Position numbers and translations under genes: made by a program. From Alteromonadaceae bacterium (GTDB taxonomy: Bacteria; Pseudomonadota; Gammaproteobacteria; Enterobacterales; Alteromonadaceae): DNA of 64,000 nt. Position 1 is the first letter of the stretch; each line of letters starts with the position of its first letter. The stretch is taken from positions 62,001 through 126,000 of the forward strand of contig JALUXV010000530.1 of the NCBI GenBank assembly GCA_027013165.1. Reading direction: 5' to 3'. Under the pieces are notes generated by a model, which was not told the DNA's origin, did not search any database, and saw only the letters and a program-made list of their open reading frames with translations. Of this stretch, positions 1 to 10,076 are shown piece by piece.

Positions 1-170
1 CGAATCAAATTGTGATTTTTGCCAATGAGCTCGTCACGTTCAAACCCACTAACTTCTACAAACTCATCATTACAATGCTGAATAACTCCCCGAGTATCAG
101 TAGATGAAATTAACCGATAGTTATTTGGGTACTTGTATTCGCGCTGTGTTACAGGCTGGTTGTTTCTCAT
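1..170 (-). CDS. PAS-domain (Aer-like) chemoreceptor, N-terminal fragment truncated by window edge
   Basis: Minus strand from 170 reads MRNNQPVTQREYKYPNNYRLISSTDTRGVIQHCNDEFVEVSGFERDELIGKNHNLIR, a PAS N-terminus typical of Aer-type receptors. Confidence 0.75.
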   Translation of the reverse strand, partial: MRNNQPVTQREYKYPNNYRLISSTDTRGVIQHCNDEFVEVSGFERDELIGKNHNLI

Positions 171-395
171 TGATGCGCTCTCTTGTCCTGTTACTGACTC
201 ACATAGAACACCTGGTTCCACACACTTCGTTAGTCTTTAAGCGTAGAACATAATTCAGGTTTTTAAACTAAAGTCGAATAAACTGTAGTGAGATTATAAG
301 AGATCGAATAAAAATTACAGTGCAAAAAACGCAAGGAAAGAGGTAAGCAGAGTGGCACTAAATCATATCAGCCACTCTGTTTCTAGTAGAGAAAT

Positions 396-1475
396 CTACG
401 CGAGTGAATCTAGCAAACTCATCACACGTTCGCTGGCACGCTCCATAGCAACAATGCGACTCTCAACCGTAGCTTGATCGCCTTTTTGATGCGCTTTCAG
501 CGCTTCTATTCCATTTTCATGAACCGCTCTGTGTATACCATCTAATTCGCGGTATGCTGAGGTTTGAGATACGGGTTTACCGGCGTTCGCCGAATACCAC
601 TGACCTAGTCTGCAAGATGTATGGTCCGAAAACTCCGAGATAGCTTGCTCACTTTGTCCGCTCAACACAGAATAAAGTTCTGATTTCCACACCACATGGT
701 CTAGCTTCACTGTTTGGATGAAGGTACGCTGAGTTCCATCGCCAATGGTTTGTCTCATGCTATCGCAATGAGTTACCATTTCATCATAGCTAGTGTTTAA
801 GGTATTTATTCCGCCTTCAAGCTCTTCGTTATTACTTCTAAGCTCGTTTACTCCTGATACTGCTTGTTGCGTAGATTGAATAATACCGTTAACAAGCTCA
901 GACACTTCCGTGGCTGACTTATTGGTTTCTGTTGCCAAAGCACGTACCTCATCAGCAACAACACTAAACCCACGACCAGCATCACCTGCTCGCGCGGCTT
1001 CAATGGCTGCGTTAAGCGCAAGTAAGTTGGTTTGGTCTGAAATACTGGTAATAGTAGTGACAAACTTATTGATGTTGTCTGCGGTAGTAGACAACCCTGA
1101 GATACGCTCGCTCATACTGTCCATTTGCGTATTCAGACCGCTCATATCTTGAACAATCTTTTCAAGTACACCTGACGATTGAGAAAATAATTGATTAATG
1201 TCGGCAATAGAATGATTTTCAGCATCTATCTGTTCATAAGCCATTAAAACCGTATCGCGAATCGTAGATATTTGCTTCAGTGAATCAATGACACACTGCA
1301 TCAGTACCGAACCACTTTGACCGTTTTTAGCAGCCTCAGCTTCATCTATTTGTCGCTGTAACGAGGTATTTTCAGCTTCAAGCTCACGCATTTGTGACAC
1401 CATATCCTGATATTCTCGTTTAAGCTGGGCCAACTCATCTTCTTTTTGTTGATATTTAGTGCTGCTGACAAACAT
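396..1475 (-). CDS. Soluble methyl-accepting chemotaxis protein with C-terminal CZB (zinc-binding) domain
   Basis: MCP signalling hairpin ([37 protein letters not shown]) and CZB-like HVVWKSELY / CRLGQWY / HRAVHE motifs; no transmembrane segment. Confidence 0.9.
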   Translation of the reverse strand: MFVSSTKYQQKEDELAQLKREYQDMVSQMRELEAENTSLQRQIDEAEAAKNGQSGSVLMQCVIDSLKQISTIRDTVLMAYEQIDAENHSIADINQLFSQSSGVLEKIVQDMSGLNTQMDSMSERISGLSTTADNINKFVTTITSISDQTNLLALNAAIEAARAGDAGRGFSVVADEVRALATETNKSATEVSELVNGIIQSTQQAVSGVNELRSNNEELEGGINTLNTSYDEMVTHCDSMRQTIGDGTQRTFIQTVKLDHVVWKSELYSVLSGQSEQAISEFSDHTSCRLGQWYSANAGKPVSQTSAYRELDGIHRAVHENGIEALKAHQKGDQATVESRIVAMERASERVMSLLDSLA

Positions 1476-1550
1476 TCTTGTTACCTGTGTAGTGTTTCAC
1501 TTAAGATTAACAGAATTATCAATATTTTCACTATTAGCCGGAAGTTGTAA

Positions 1551-2552
1551 CTAAACCCGGTTCGCCGTGGTTCCTCGAACAATAACGTGGGGCTTTAGAA
1601 TATGCTTCATACTCACTTTATTGTTGCCGTAGGCTTGATTTAAGATCCATCGCGCCGCCATAGCGCCAATATCTCTTACAGGATAGTTCACTGTGGTAAG
1701 TTTTGGAGTTAAATAGCTGGCAAAATCGACATTATCGAACCCAATGACAGATACGTCTTCAGGCACTCGCTTCCCATGCTTACGCAACGCATTGATAGCA
1801 CCTGACGCCATTTCATCGTTTGCGCAAGCAATCGCCGTGAAGTGCACACCTCGTTGCAATAGTGTTTCTACACAGTTTTCGCCAGAATAAGCTTGGAAGT
1901 TACCTTCTGCCATGGTGTTTTCATCGTAATAAATGCCCGCTTCTTCAAGCGCTTTTTTATGCCCAGTTAAACGGTTAACACCATCCGCTTTAAACAGCGC
2001 ACCGGCTGCATAGGCTATTTCAATATGACCACAATCGATTAAATGCTTGGTCGCTAAGTATCCACCCAACACATTATCTAAACTGATACATTTCTCACCT
2101 ATGGCTTCTATATAGCGGTTTACAATAACAATGGGAACATCTTGGTTAGCAAGATCGATAAGATAGTCATCATTTACGGCCTCGACATGTAATATCAAGG
2201 CATCGCATCGACGACTCAGCAGGGCTTCTATTTCTTGCTTTTCAAGCGATTCATCACTGTGCCCAGTGACTACAAACATATGCTTATTCGCTTGGCGAAG
2301 TACTTTTTCAGACCCAGCCATCATGGCTCCAAAGAAAGAACCGTGTAATTCTGGTACCACATACCCAACCGTATGAGTTTTGTTAGACGCTAACGCAGCA
2401 GCAATAACATTGTGGCGATAACCCAGCTCTTCCATAGCATTAAGCACAAGCGCTCGCGTTTTTTCTTTAACCGAGTCGGCATTGTTAATAACGCGAGATA
2501 CTGTTGCTGACGAAACACCAGCCCGCTCACTGACTTGTTTAATGGTTACCAT
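1551..2552 (-). CDS. LacI-family transcriptional regulator, probable regulator of the beta-glucan locus
   Basis: N-terminal HTH VTIKQVSERAGVSSATVSRVINN, LacI sugar-binding fold. Confidence 0.9.
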   Translation of the reverse strand: MVTIKQVSERAGVSSATVSRVINNADSVKEKTRALVLNAMEELGYRHNVIAAALASNKTHTVGYVVPELHGSFFGAMMAGSEKVLRQANKHMFVVTGHSDESLEKQEIEALLSRRCDALILHVEAVNDDYLIDLANQDVPIVIVNRYIEAIGEKCISLDNVLGGYLATKHLIDCGHIEIAYAAGALFKADGVNRLTGHKKALEEAGIYYDENTMAEGNFQAYSGENCVETLLQRGVHFTAIACANDEMASGAINALRKHGKRVPEDVSVIGFDNVDFASYLTPKLTTVNYPVRDIGAMAARWILNQAYGNNKVSMKHILKPHVIVRGTTANRV

Positions 2553-2617
2553 GAATCAACTACTTCACATTGATGATGGGTAAATCACATGGTTAAAACC
2601 CCTGCAATTTACCAAAT

Positions 2618-3946
2618 TTACTGTGCTGCCAACCCGAGTTTTTGCTGAATTGACGCGACCTTATGTTCGTCTAATGTATACCAGCGCATAATAATCGCAA
2701 CACATATTGATGCCAGTGCGGGGCCGAGACAGAACACTGCGATAATTCCATTGGCGACTGCGGGCTCATAACTATCGGCTTGATAACCCATAGAAGCCAA
2801 TAACCACCCCGCCAATGCACCACCAAGTGCAAGCCCAACTTTAATGAAAAAGACCACGGTTGAGTAGGTTAAGCCTGTCATTCGAAGCCCTGTTTTGATT
2901 TCGCCATAATCTACAACGTCGGCAATTTTCGACCACAGTAGTGGCGTGGCCATTTGAAGTAATAGCCCCCATAGAAACTGCAATGCGACAGCCAATACCC
3001 ACGCCTGAGATGGCATAAAATAATTGATAATACATATACCAGCGCTAGCAAGTTGGAGGAAAGTATACGCCTTAATTTTCGACACCCGCTTTGCTACCGG
3101 GTTAGCCAAGGCACAGCCAATAATACTGCCTATCATTCCCGCAGTAACAAACAGGGTGGCATCGTCGGGGCGCTGTAGCACATATTTGACATAGTAAAGG
3201 GCCAAAGTGTTTCTCAGCACCATGCCCGTTAACAACACGATAGCTACCACACAAAGCACTCGACATTGGTCATTTTGCCACAGCGACAAAAGCTGCGCTT
3301 TTAAAGGTGCCGGTGCTTCATGAGTGACACTGATGCGCTCTTTCGTTCCAGCAAAGCACAATACAAACAGCACCATTCCCACCGCACTCATTACCAACAT
3401 AGCTCTTTGGTAACCCAACGCATCATCGCCTTGTCCAAGGTAGGATACCAGTGGCAGCATAAACGAGGTAACAAGTAGTCCGCCTCCCATTGCACATACG
3501 AAACGATAAGACTGTACTGATACTCTTTCAGACGCGTCCGACGTTAACACGCCGCCAAGTGCAGAATATGGAATGTTGATTGCCGTGTACATTATCATTA
3601 AAAGTGTGTAGGTCACGAAGGCATAATAAAGTTTACCTTCTTCGGTGAGCCATTCTGGCGAAGTAAAAGCCAACACACTACACATGGCAAAGGGCAAGGC
3701 TAGCCACAGAAGGTAAGGTCGATAAGAACCCCATTTGGTCTTAGTTCTATCTGCCAATGACCCCATTAGCGGGTCGGTAACCGCATCAAAAACCCTAACA
3801 ATTAGGAACATGCTTCCAACGGCCGCAGGCGACAACCCAACAACATCTGTATAGTAGAATGTCAGGAACAACATCACGGTCTGAAAAATAAAATTACTTG
3901 CTGTATCACCCAAACCGTAGGCGATTTTTTCCTTTGCACTTACCAT
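2618..3946 (-). CDS. GPH-family (MelB-like) sugar:cation symporter
   Basis: 12-TM protein with KIAYGLGDTASNFIFQ N-terminus and DPLMGSLADRT motif. Confidence 0.85.
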   Translation of the reverse strand: MVSAKEKIAYGLGDTASNFIFQTVMLFLTFYYTDVVGLSPAAVGSMFLIVRVFDAVTDPLMGSLADRTKTKWGSYRPYLLWLALPFAMCSVLAFTSPEWLTEEGKLYYAFVTYTLLMIMYTAINIPYSALGGVLTSDASERVSVQSYRFVCAMGGGLLVTSFMLPLVSYLGQGDDALGYQRAMLVMSAVGMVLFVLCFAGTKERISVTHEAPAPLKAQLLSLWQNDQCRVLCVVAIVLLTGMVLRNTLALYYVKYVLQRPDDATLFVTAGMIGSIIGCALANPVAKRVSKIKAYTFLQLASAGICIINYFMPSQAWVLAVALQFLWGLLLQMATPLLWSKIADVVDYGEIKTGLRMTGLTYSTVVFFIKVGLALGGALAGWLLASMGYQADSYEPAVANGIIAVFCLGPALASICVAIIMRWYTLDEHKVASIQQKLGLAAQ

Positions 3947-3957
3947 GAACGCTACCT

Positions 3958-5313
3958 CTATCCTTGATTATGAAGGGCCTTTCGCTTCACTAACATCGCT
4001 TGTAGGGATTTTGCACTGTCTTTGAGTGTTCTTACCTGAGAGTCATAATCAACATAAAGAATGCCAAAGCGTTTTTCATAACCCAATGCCCATTCGAAAT
4101 TGTCCATTAGGCTCCATACAAAGTAGCCAGTTATGTTTACCCCTTGAGCCATTGCATCGGCGACAGCGTTCATATGGGAGTTCAGATACCTTTGTCTTTG
4201 TAGGTCTTTTACTTGCCCATCTGGTGTCATTTCATCATCGCTTGCCAAGCCATTTTCGGTAATGATAATCGGAGGAAGCGTGTAGTCTCGATGCAGTTGA
4301 ACCAGAAGATCGGTAAGCCCCTGGGGAAAAACCTCCCACCCCATGGCGGTAGTTTCCTTACCCTCTGCTGGGGGCATTTGATGAGGGTCTTCACTACCAT
4401 TATCTTGCACTCGCGCTCGGGTGTAATAATTTACCCCAAGAAAGTCGATAGATTCAGAGATAACTTCCATATCACCCGGATGTACGTCGGGCTTATGGGC
4501 GTTAGGAATATGCTTAATCAATTCAGGGTATTCGCCATGTATAAGCGGCTTTATATACCAATCGTTATGATGATCGTGAGCAAGCTTTGTCGCGATAACG
4601 TCTTTTTCCTCATTACTTGCCGGATAGAAGGGCGTGAAATTAAGCACAATACCGGATTCAATAGTAGGTGCGTGCTCTCTAAGCACTCGCATAGCAAGAC
4701 CGTGGGCCAATAAAAGATGATGTATGGCTTTCTTTCCGAACTCTTTACCAACCATGCCCGGTGCATGAATACCAACTTCGTAACCCAAATATGCGCTACA
4801 AAATGGTTCATTCAAAGTAGCGTAGGAATACACTCGGTTACCGAAAGCTTTAACCACTACCTCTGCATATTTTTCAAAGGCATAAGCCGTCTGGCGGTTA
4901 AGCCACCCGCCTTCATCTTCTAAGTACTGTGGCAGGTCCCAGTGATACAAGGTGACATAAGGTCTAATGCCCTTTTCAATGAGTCGGTCTAATAAACCAA
5001 TGTAAAAAGCTAAACCATCGTCATTAACGCTTCCATCTTGACGTATAACTCTAGGCCAGCTAACTGAAAATCGATAGGCATCTACATTTAAAGCATCGAT
5101 AATATCAATGTCACTTTCCCAATGTTTCACGTGTTCGCAAGCAACTAAACCGTGAGAGTGATCGGCAATTTTACCTGGGGTTTCACAGAAGGTATCCCAA
5201 ATACTTTTTTCTCTGTGCTCCGCGTCTCCCTCAATTTGAAACGAAGAGGTAGCCACGCCAATAGTAAAGTCTGGTTTTGAAAAGGGAGAACCCAACTTAG
5301 CAATAATATCCAT
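3958..5313 (-). CDS. GH1 beta-glucosidase
   Basis: TLNEP acid/base and ITENG nucleophile motifs, FGILYVDY C-terminal signature. Confidence 0.93.
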   Translation of the reverse strand: MDIIAKLGSPFSKPDFTIGVATSSFQIEGDAEHREKSIWDTFCETPGKIADHSHGLVACEHVKHWESDIDIIDALNVDAYRFSVSWPRVIRQDGSVNDDGLAFYIGLLDRLIEKGIRPYVTLYHWDLPQYLEDEGGWLNRQTAYAFEKYAEVVVKAFGNRVYSYATLNEPFCSAYLGYEVGIHAPGMVGKEFGKKAIHHLLLAHGLAMRVLREHAPTIESGIVLNFTPFYPASNEEKDVIATKLAHDHHNDWYIKPLIHGEYPELIKHIPNAHKPDVHPGDMEVISESIDFLGVNYYTRARVQDNGSEDPHQMPPAEGKETTAMGWEVFPQGLTDLLVQLHRDYTLPPIIITENGLASDDEMTPDGQVKDLQRQRYLNSHMNAVADAMAQGVNITGYFVWSLMDNFEWALGYEKRFGILYVDYDSQVRTLKDSAKSLQAMLVKRKALHNQG

Positions 5314-5456
5314 AGCGCCTTCCTTCAGGCCAATTCAACCTTTAGAAACTCAACCATACTGAGCACAGCCCTACTCACTTTTGCCGATAGGAAGCTCCGT
5401 CGAATTACTCAGGTTTCTTTATGTAGTTCGAAATATAGTTTGAGACTACCACAAAT

Positions 5457-5470
5457 TGTAAGCGCTTTCA
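5457..5470. promoter_or_regulatory. LacI-type operator upstream of GH1
   Basis: TGTAAGCGCTTTCA; same palindrome recurs at 13156, 13188, 13514 and (variant) 17480. Confidence 0.75.
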
Positions 5471-5585
5471 TTATCAAAATCGATAAGGTTTTTACATTTT
5501 TTTTACAGCTGTGCAATGTGCCTACGGGAGTCGATTGAAGGGCTAACTAAAATGCCAATCAGTTAATGCCAAGGTTGCCATAATA

Positions 5586-5610
5586 AAGAGAAAGCAATGG
5601 GCTTTCTCTT
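5586..5610 (-). terminator. Hairpin downstream of the HugZ-like gene
   Basis: AAGAGAAAGC-AATGG-GCTTTCTCTT, 10-bp perfect stem; minus-strand tail only moderately U-rich. Confidence 0.5.
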
Positions 5611-5655
5611 AGCACAATATGAACTTTTTTCAGCTTAACAGACTGGCATTGGGGA

Positions 5656-6384
5656 CTAACTGGCTTTTTTTATACCCAGTTGAGCGCGGGCTTGGTTAGT
5701 TTGTTGAACTAACGCCTTACGCACATCCATACCTGATTCACAGATGTGTTCAAATGGAACAAAATACACAGTGTTATGACTAGTGTAATGCGCGCCCTCA
5801 GGAAACACACTGAGCATTTTCACGTCATTGCTTTCCACGTTGAACTGCGCTTTCAATATCAATTCCATGGCATCGATGTGGTCTTCGTTCATATGGTCTA
5901 TCATGCTTTGTGTAGCACTATGCCAATCTTGACTTTCCACTTTCCACAAGGCTTTTTCAATCCAATGAATTTTACCAAAACCACCAATGAATCGAATTCT
6001 TTGCGTGCGAATGACGTAAAAATTAAAGTCGTGTGTTTGCTCATAGGCCTTTGCTTGTGGAAACAAAGCTAAGTATTGAGCCGATACCTCGGACGCATCA
6101 ATAGGTTCAGCATCGCCCAATATGGTAACCCGTCCATTAGCTTGAGAGTCATCCTGCCCAGCGTCGTAAATCGTCAGACTCACTTTAGGGTCGGCTTTAA
6201 TATTACGGGTATGTAGCGCTATATTGCTGATATAGATAACAGCATCACCCTCAGGGGTAAGGAAATAAGGAACCACCGAGCCGAATGGGTATCCTTGCAT
6301 GGATGTAGAATGTGTACTTAATACGCCACTGTGTTGTGTTCTAGAAAACTGCTTTGCTTCTAGGGCTATTTCTCTAAGGCCCAT
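5656..6384 (-). CDS. HugZ-like haem utilisation / pyridoxamine-phosphate-oxidase-fold protein with DUF2470 domain
   Basis: PNPOx-like split barrel N-terminus (HSGVLSTHSTSMQGYPFGSVVPYF) and C-terminal MIDHMNEDHIDAMELI motif. Confidence 0.8.
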   Translation of the reverse strand: MGLREIALEAKQFSRTQHSGVLSTHSTSMQGYPFGSVVPYFLTPEGDAVIYISNIALHTRNIKADPKVSLTIYDAGQDDSQANGRVTILGDAEPIDASEVSAQYLALFPQAKAYEQTHDFNFYVIRTQRIRFIGGFGKIHWIEKALWKVESQDWHSATQSMIDHMNEDHIDAMELILKAQFNVESNDVKMLSVFPEGAHYTSHNTVYFVPFEHICESGMDVRKALVQQTNQARAQLGIKKAS

Positions 6385-6474
6385 AATACTCCCTCTTGAA
6401 AAATGAATTGGTTAACCGCCAATTCACCAATAGATTTTCGTTTGGATTTGGGTGCTCCCCACGCAAACAAAAAA

Positions 6475-6493
6475 TGATAATGATTAGCATTTA
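6475..6493. promoter_or_regulatory. Putative Fur box upstream of HugZ-like gene
   Basis: TGATAATGATTAGCATTTA resembles GATAATGATAATCATTATC. Confidence 0.5.
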
Positions 6494-6613
6494 GGATAAG
6501 GCATTTATCACAATAAACGCAACCTGCAAATTTCAAGAGGTAGCTCGAATCAAGGCGTAGACTTAAAGTGATTATTCTTTGCGGTACATTTTTTCAGTAA
6601 AGTTCAATGACAC

Positions 6614-8098
6614 CTAGCCAAAATAACGAGCGATATAATCGTTATGAGGAGGTAGCTTTCCAACCGTTCGATCGATCTGTTGGGTAATGCCGTTGAGTAA
6701 TCCCTCTAACTCTTGACGACTCATGGTGTCTACAATGGGGTGGTAGCTCGTCGGCACTAATCCTTGCCCAATCATGACTTGCTGCCACGAATCATCAAAT
6801 AGTTCATTGCCTTCTCTGAACACTCGCGCCGTTTTTTGGAACAAGTCTATACGATGCTTGAGGGAATCAGGTACATCCATTTGACGGCAATGACGCCAAA
6901 ACGGTGTGTCGGTTCTTTGAGTGACATGGTAGTGCAAAATAATAAAATCGCGGATGTGTTCAATATCAAAATCAGCTTGTCTGTTGAACTCGTTAACATC
7001 CTCTTCAACAATTCCCGCGGTTGGGAACATACGTAAAAAGCGCACAATACCCTGTTGAATCAAGTGAATACTGGTTGACTCCAAAGGCTCTAAAAATCCA
7101 CTGGCTAAGCCAAGCGCCAAACAGTTTCTATTCCACTGTTTGCGGCGTCTACCCGTTCTAAAATGAATAACACGAGGATCGTTAAGAGGCTCTCCCTCAA
7201 CATTCCCAAGTAATTTGGTTATCACTTCATCGTCAGAAAGATAGTTGCTGCAATACACCATACCATTGCCAACACGGTGCTGTAGTGGAATTCGCCATTG
7301 CCAACCTGCTTCGTGGGCAATGCAACGGGTGTAGGGGATGGGGTCAGATACCGATTTTGTTTGCACAGCTACAGCACTGTCACAGGGTAGCCAATGAGAC
7401 CAATCCTCATATCCGGTATGCAGTGCCTTTTCGATGAGTAGCCCTCTAAAACCTGTACAGTCAATGAAGAAATCACCTTGCACGGTTTCGCCATTGTTTA
7501 GCGACAGGCTTTCGATAAAACCATTTTCTTCGTTTAGGTTGACACTGTTTATTGTCGCGTCAATGCGCTTTAGTCCATCTTTCTCTGCGAGCCCACGCAA
7601 AAAGCTTGCATATTTAGTAGCATCAATATGGAAGGCGTAATTAAGCCCATTGTTGGGTAAGTGAGCAAACTTGTTTGCTTGAGCAGCTTGACGTTCTAAA
7701 CAATAGTCACCGAAATCCTTTGCTATACCCTCTTTTAGCCCGCGTAGCCAAAAATGTTGGAACCCTGCGGCCCAACAGTCTTTGCCCGTCACACCAAAAG
7801 CATGTAAATAAGCGTGATCTAAAGACTTCCAGTTTTCAAAATTTATCCCAAGTTTGAAGGTAGCATTAGTTGCCGCCATAAACTCCTGTTCGCTAATTTT
7901 CAGTAGTTTATGAAAGAATACCAAGGTAGGGATAGTGGCTTCGCCCACACCAACGGTACCAATATCTGAGCTTTCGATCAGTGTTACATCAACTTCCTTA
8001 CCCAAAATACGAGTGAATGCCGCTGCTGCCATCCACCCAGCGGTGCCACCACCGGCAATCACCAAGCGCTGTTTTCTATGTTGGGATGATGTATTCAT
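6614..8098 (-). CDS. Tryptophan-halogenase-family flavin-dependent protein
   Basis: GGGTAGWMAAA FAD-binding motif, WQWRIP (WxWxIP), FLEPLESTSIHLI and ATFKLGINFENW (candidate catalytic Lys). Confidence 0.9.
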   Translation of the reverse strand: MNTSSQHRKQRLVIAGGGTAGWMAAAAFTRILGKEVDVTLIESSDIGTVGVGEATIPTLVFFHKLLKISEQEFMAATNATFKLGINFENWKSLDHAYLHAFGVTGKDCWAAGFQHFWLRGLKEGIAKDFGDYCLERQAAQANKFAHLPNNGLNYAFHIDATKYASFLRGLAEKDGLKRIDATINSVNLNEENGFIESLSLNNGETVQGDFFIDCTGFRGLLIEKALHTGYEDWSHWLPCDSAVAVQTKSVSDPIPYTRCIAHEAGWQWRIPLQHRVGNGMVYCSNYLSDDEVITKLLGNVEGEPLNDPRVIHFRTGRRRKQWNRNCLALGLASGFLEPLESTSIHLIQQGIVRFLRMFPTAGIVEEDVNEFNRQADFDIEHIRDFIILHYHVTQRTDTPFWRHCRQMDVPDSLKHRIDLFQKTARVFREGNELFDDSWQQVMIGQGLVPTSYHPIVDTMSRQELEGLLNGITQQIDRTVGKLPPHNDYIARYFG

Positions 8099-8114
8099 AT
8101 CTACCTCGAATAAA

Positions 8115-9167
8115 TTACTGTTTTAAACTGTTTTGAAGCCAAGCGGAAAATTGACGGAACGCATTCTCATCTAGCGTTCCCAATGGCCCTTGTTTGTCCA
8201 GTGGAATGTGTTTAAAGCTATCTGTGTCGTTTTCATTGAAAATGTAGTGTGAAAACATATGCTGCCAAGCAGCCCTTTGTGATGGCGGTAATTGCTTAAT
8301 GGTCAACAACGCATGAAATAAGGCATTGTCAGGCCTTCCAACATGGTCAGGTGCTTCCCGCCACCAAAAATTAACTAATGTGTTGAGGCTTTCTTGCCCC
8401 TCGATGTGATGCCACCACATCGAAGGAATATACAAAACGTCGCCGGGCATCAGATCAACCACTATTGCATGTTTAATCGCTGTTTTAAACTTAGGAAACC
8501 GTTCAAAATCTGGTTCATGAAAATCAACCAAGCTAATTGCTTGTCCTGCGGGAGTGACGTGAAGTGGCCCTACATATAAGTTCTCTACTTGCTCGGGAGG
8601 AAACAGTGTGACTCTGCGCTTCCCTGAAACCACACAAATCACATTATCGGGAACGTCATAATGTGCCGCTATCCGGCTTTTGTTACCTATCCAAAGTGTT
8701 GCTAAAGGATTTACGTCTGCCTGTCCCAATGAGTTTTGTGATAGGAAACCAGGTAAACAGGTGTTTAAGGTGGTGGAGCCTACGTAGAGAGTTTCTGGGC
8801 TTTTGTGTTGGTTTAAATCAAGCAGTGTAGACAATGCATCTCGAAAGGGTAGCCGTGTTCGAGAAAAGTTAAACCCAGTCATATCCTGGTTATAAAAAAC
8901 CCGACCATTCTCTTTATGGGGTAACCGCAGTGCGTCTACTGTGCGATTATCATCAAAAGCTAACAAGTAATCGACAAATTGACGATCACCTTCAAGGGCT
9001 GCTTTCACTGCTGGCCAGCCAGTAACTAGCTGCCGTATAACCATGGGTTGGGCCCACACGCTAGCCATTTTGAATACATCGCTAGGTGATGACTCCAACG
9101 CATCGAATGCTTGACCCGTAAGCGTAAGGGGAGGTGAACATTGCTCAAACAACGACACAAAAGTCAC
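8115..9167 (-). CDS. Cupin-like (JmjC / FIH-type) Fe(II)/2-oxoglutarate oxygenase-family protein
   Basis: AAHYDVPDNVICVVSGKRRVTLFPP (HxD) and GDVLYIPSMWWHHIEG (distal His). Confidence 0.85.
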   Translation of the reverse strand: MTFVSLFEQCSPPLTLTGQAFDALESSPSDVFKMASVWAQPMVIRQLVTGWPAVKAALEGDRQFVDYLLAFDDNRTVDALRLPHKENGRVFYNQDMTGFNFSRTRLPFRDALSTLLDLNQHKSPETLYVGSTTLNTCLPGFLSQNSLGQADVNPLATLWIGNKSRIAAHYDVPDNVICVVSGKRRVTLFPPEQVENLYVGPLHVTPAGQAISLVDFHEPDFERFPKFKTAIKHAIVVDLMPGDVLYIPSMWWHHIEGQESLNTLVNFWWREAPDHVGRPDNALFHALLTIKQLPPSQRAAWQHMFSHYIFNENDTDSFKHIPLDKQGPLGTLDENAFRQFSAWLQNSLKQ

Positions 9168-9172
9168 TCGTA

Positions 9173-9898
9173 CTACTGATTCATAGCGCGCTTCTTATAC
9201 TCTATAACCCTGCGCAGTTGAGCCATAGATGCCAACACCATATATATCGACTGTAAATGGCCTTGTTCAAACAAGCTAGCTACGTCTTCTTTACTCAGTG
9301 CATTAAATTTTTCTTCATTAATCGTATGAAAACCAGAAAGGCGCGCTGTATTGTCACCACCTAACTTAATGTCTAACACAAACGATTCGGTGAGTTCCAG
9401 TGCATGACAAGCTTCAACAAACTTATAGTTTTCGTCCTGACCTGCATGAATGGTGCTTAGCACATTGGCAATATTATCAATGTAGTCACTGTTGCCACCA
9501 TGGGGCAAAAATATACTGTCTGCATCGCTCACATCATCAGAAGAATCAATCAATCTAGGATCATCTAAGTCAACGTGAATAGACAAAGTATTATCGTTGG
9601 GGTTGGCGTTTCTTCCTATCAAAAAAGGGCCTTTCTCAATAAGTAATGGCTTATAAGACGCCTGCCACTCATTATTATTTAAATACAAATTTTCGCCCTG
9701 CTCTAGCCCTAACAAAGCAACTAGTTGCATTTTCCCTTCTGCATCTTTCGCAAATACAAGAGGATACTCTCCTTGAGCATGACGTAATTCTGCTGGGTAA
9801 ACCGGAACACACATTTGGTCATGGCCAAAACCAGTTCCGTAATCTCGCTTCACTTTTAGGTTTTTGTGCTCAACGTTATTCAATAGCGCATGATTCAT
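9173..9898 (-). CDS. SapC family protein
   Basis: SapC-like architecture (DYGTGFGHDQMCVPVYPAELRHAQGEYPLVF... LLIEKGPFLIGRN). Confidence 0.8.
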   Translation of the reverse strand: MNHALLNNVEHKNLKVKRDYGTGFGHDQMCVPVYPAELRHAQGEYPLVFAKDAEGKMQLVALLGLEQGENLYLNNNEWQASYKPLLIEKGPFLIGRNANPNDNTLSIHVDLDDPRLIDSSDDVSDADSIFLPHGGNSDYIDNIANVLSTIHAGQDENYKFVEACHALELTESFVLDIKLGGDNTARLSGFHTINEEKFNALSKEDVASLFEQGHLQSIYMVLASMAQLRRVIEYKKRAMNQ

Positions 9899-10043
9899 TG
9901 TGTAACTGCTCGTTTAATTGTGAATAGGTTGTTATGTAAAGATAACACAGGTCATGTTTTTTAGAGAAAATGGGTAACGATTTTTACCGCTACCCCAACT
10001 TAAAAGTCAAAACGCAGATTCATCCATAAACCTGCGCTTCGAA

Positions 10044-10076
10044 GTTACAGCTTCGGGGACAATTAGAAGCTGTAAC
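10044..10076 (-). other. Intercistronic hairpin between TonB receptor stop and SapC
   Basis: GTTACAGCTTC / GAAGCTGTAAC, 11-bp perfect inverted repeat spanning the receptor stop codon; no U tract. Confidence 0.6.

Noticed and set aside
848-1152. ORFs 848-1063 (-) and 910-1152 (+)
   Set aside because: They lie inside the chemoreceptor signalling domain in other frames and show no recognisable domain; treated as shadow ORFs.
4213-4923. Several overlapping ORFs (166, 86, 68 aa) within the GH1 gene
   Set aside because: Alternate-frame readings of a well-supported GH1 coding region.
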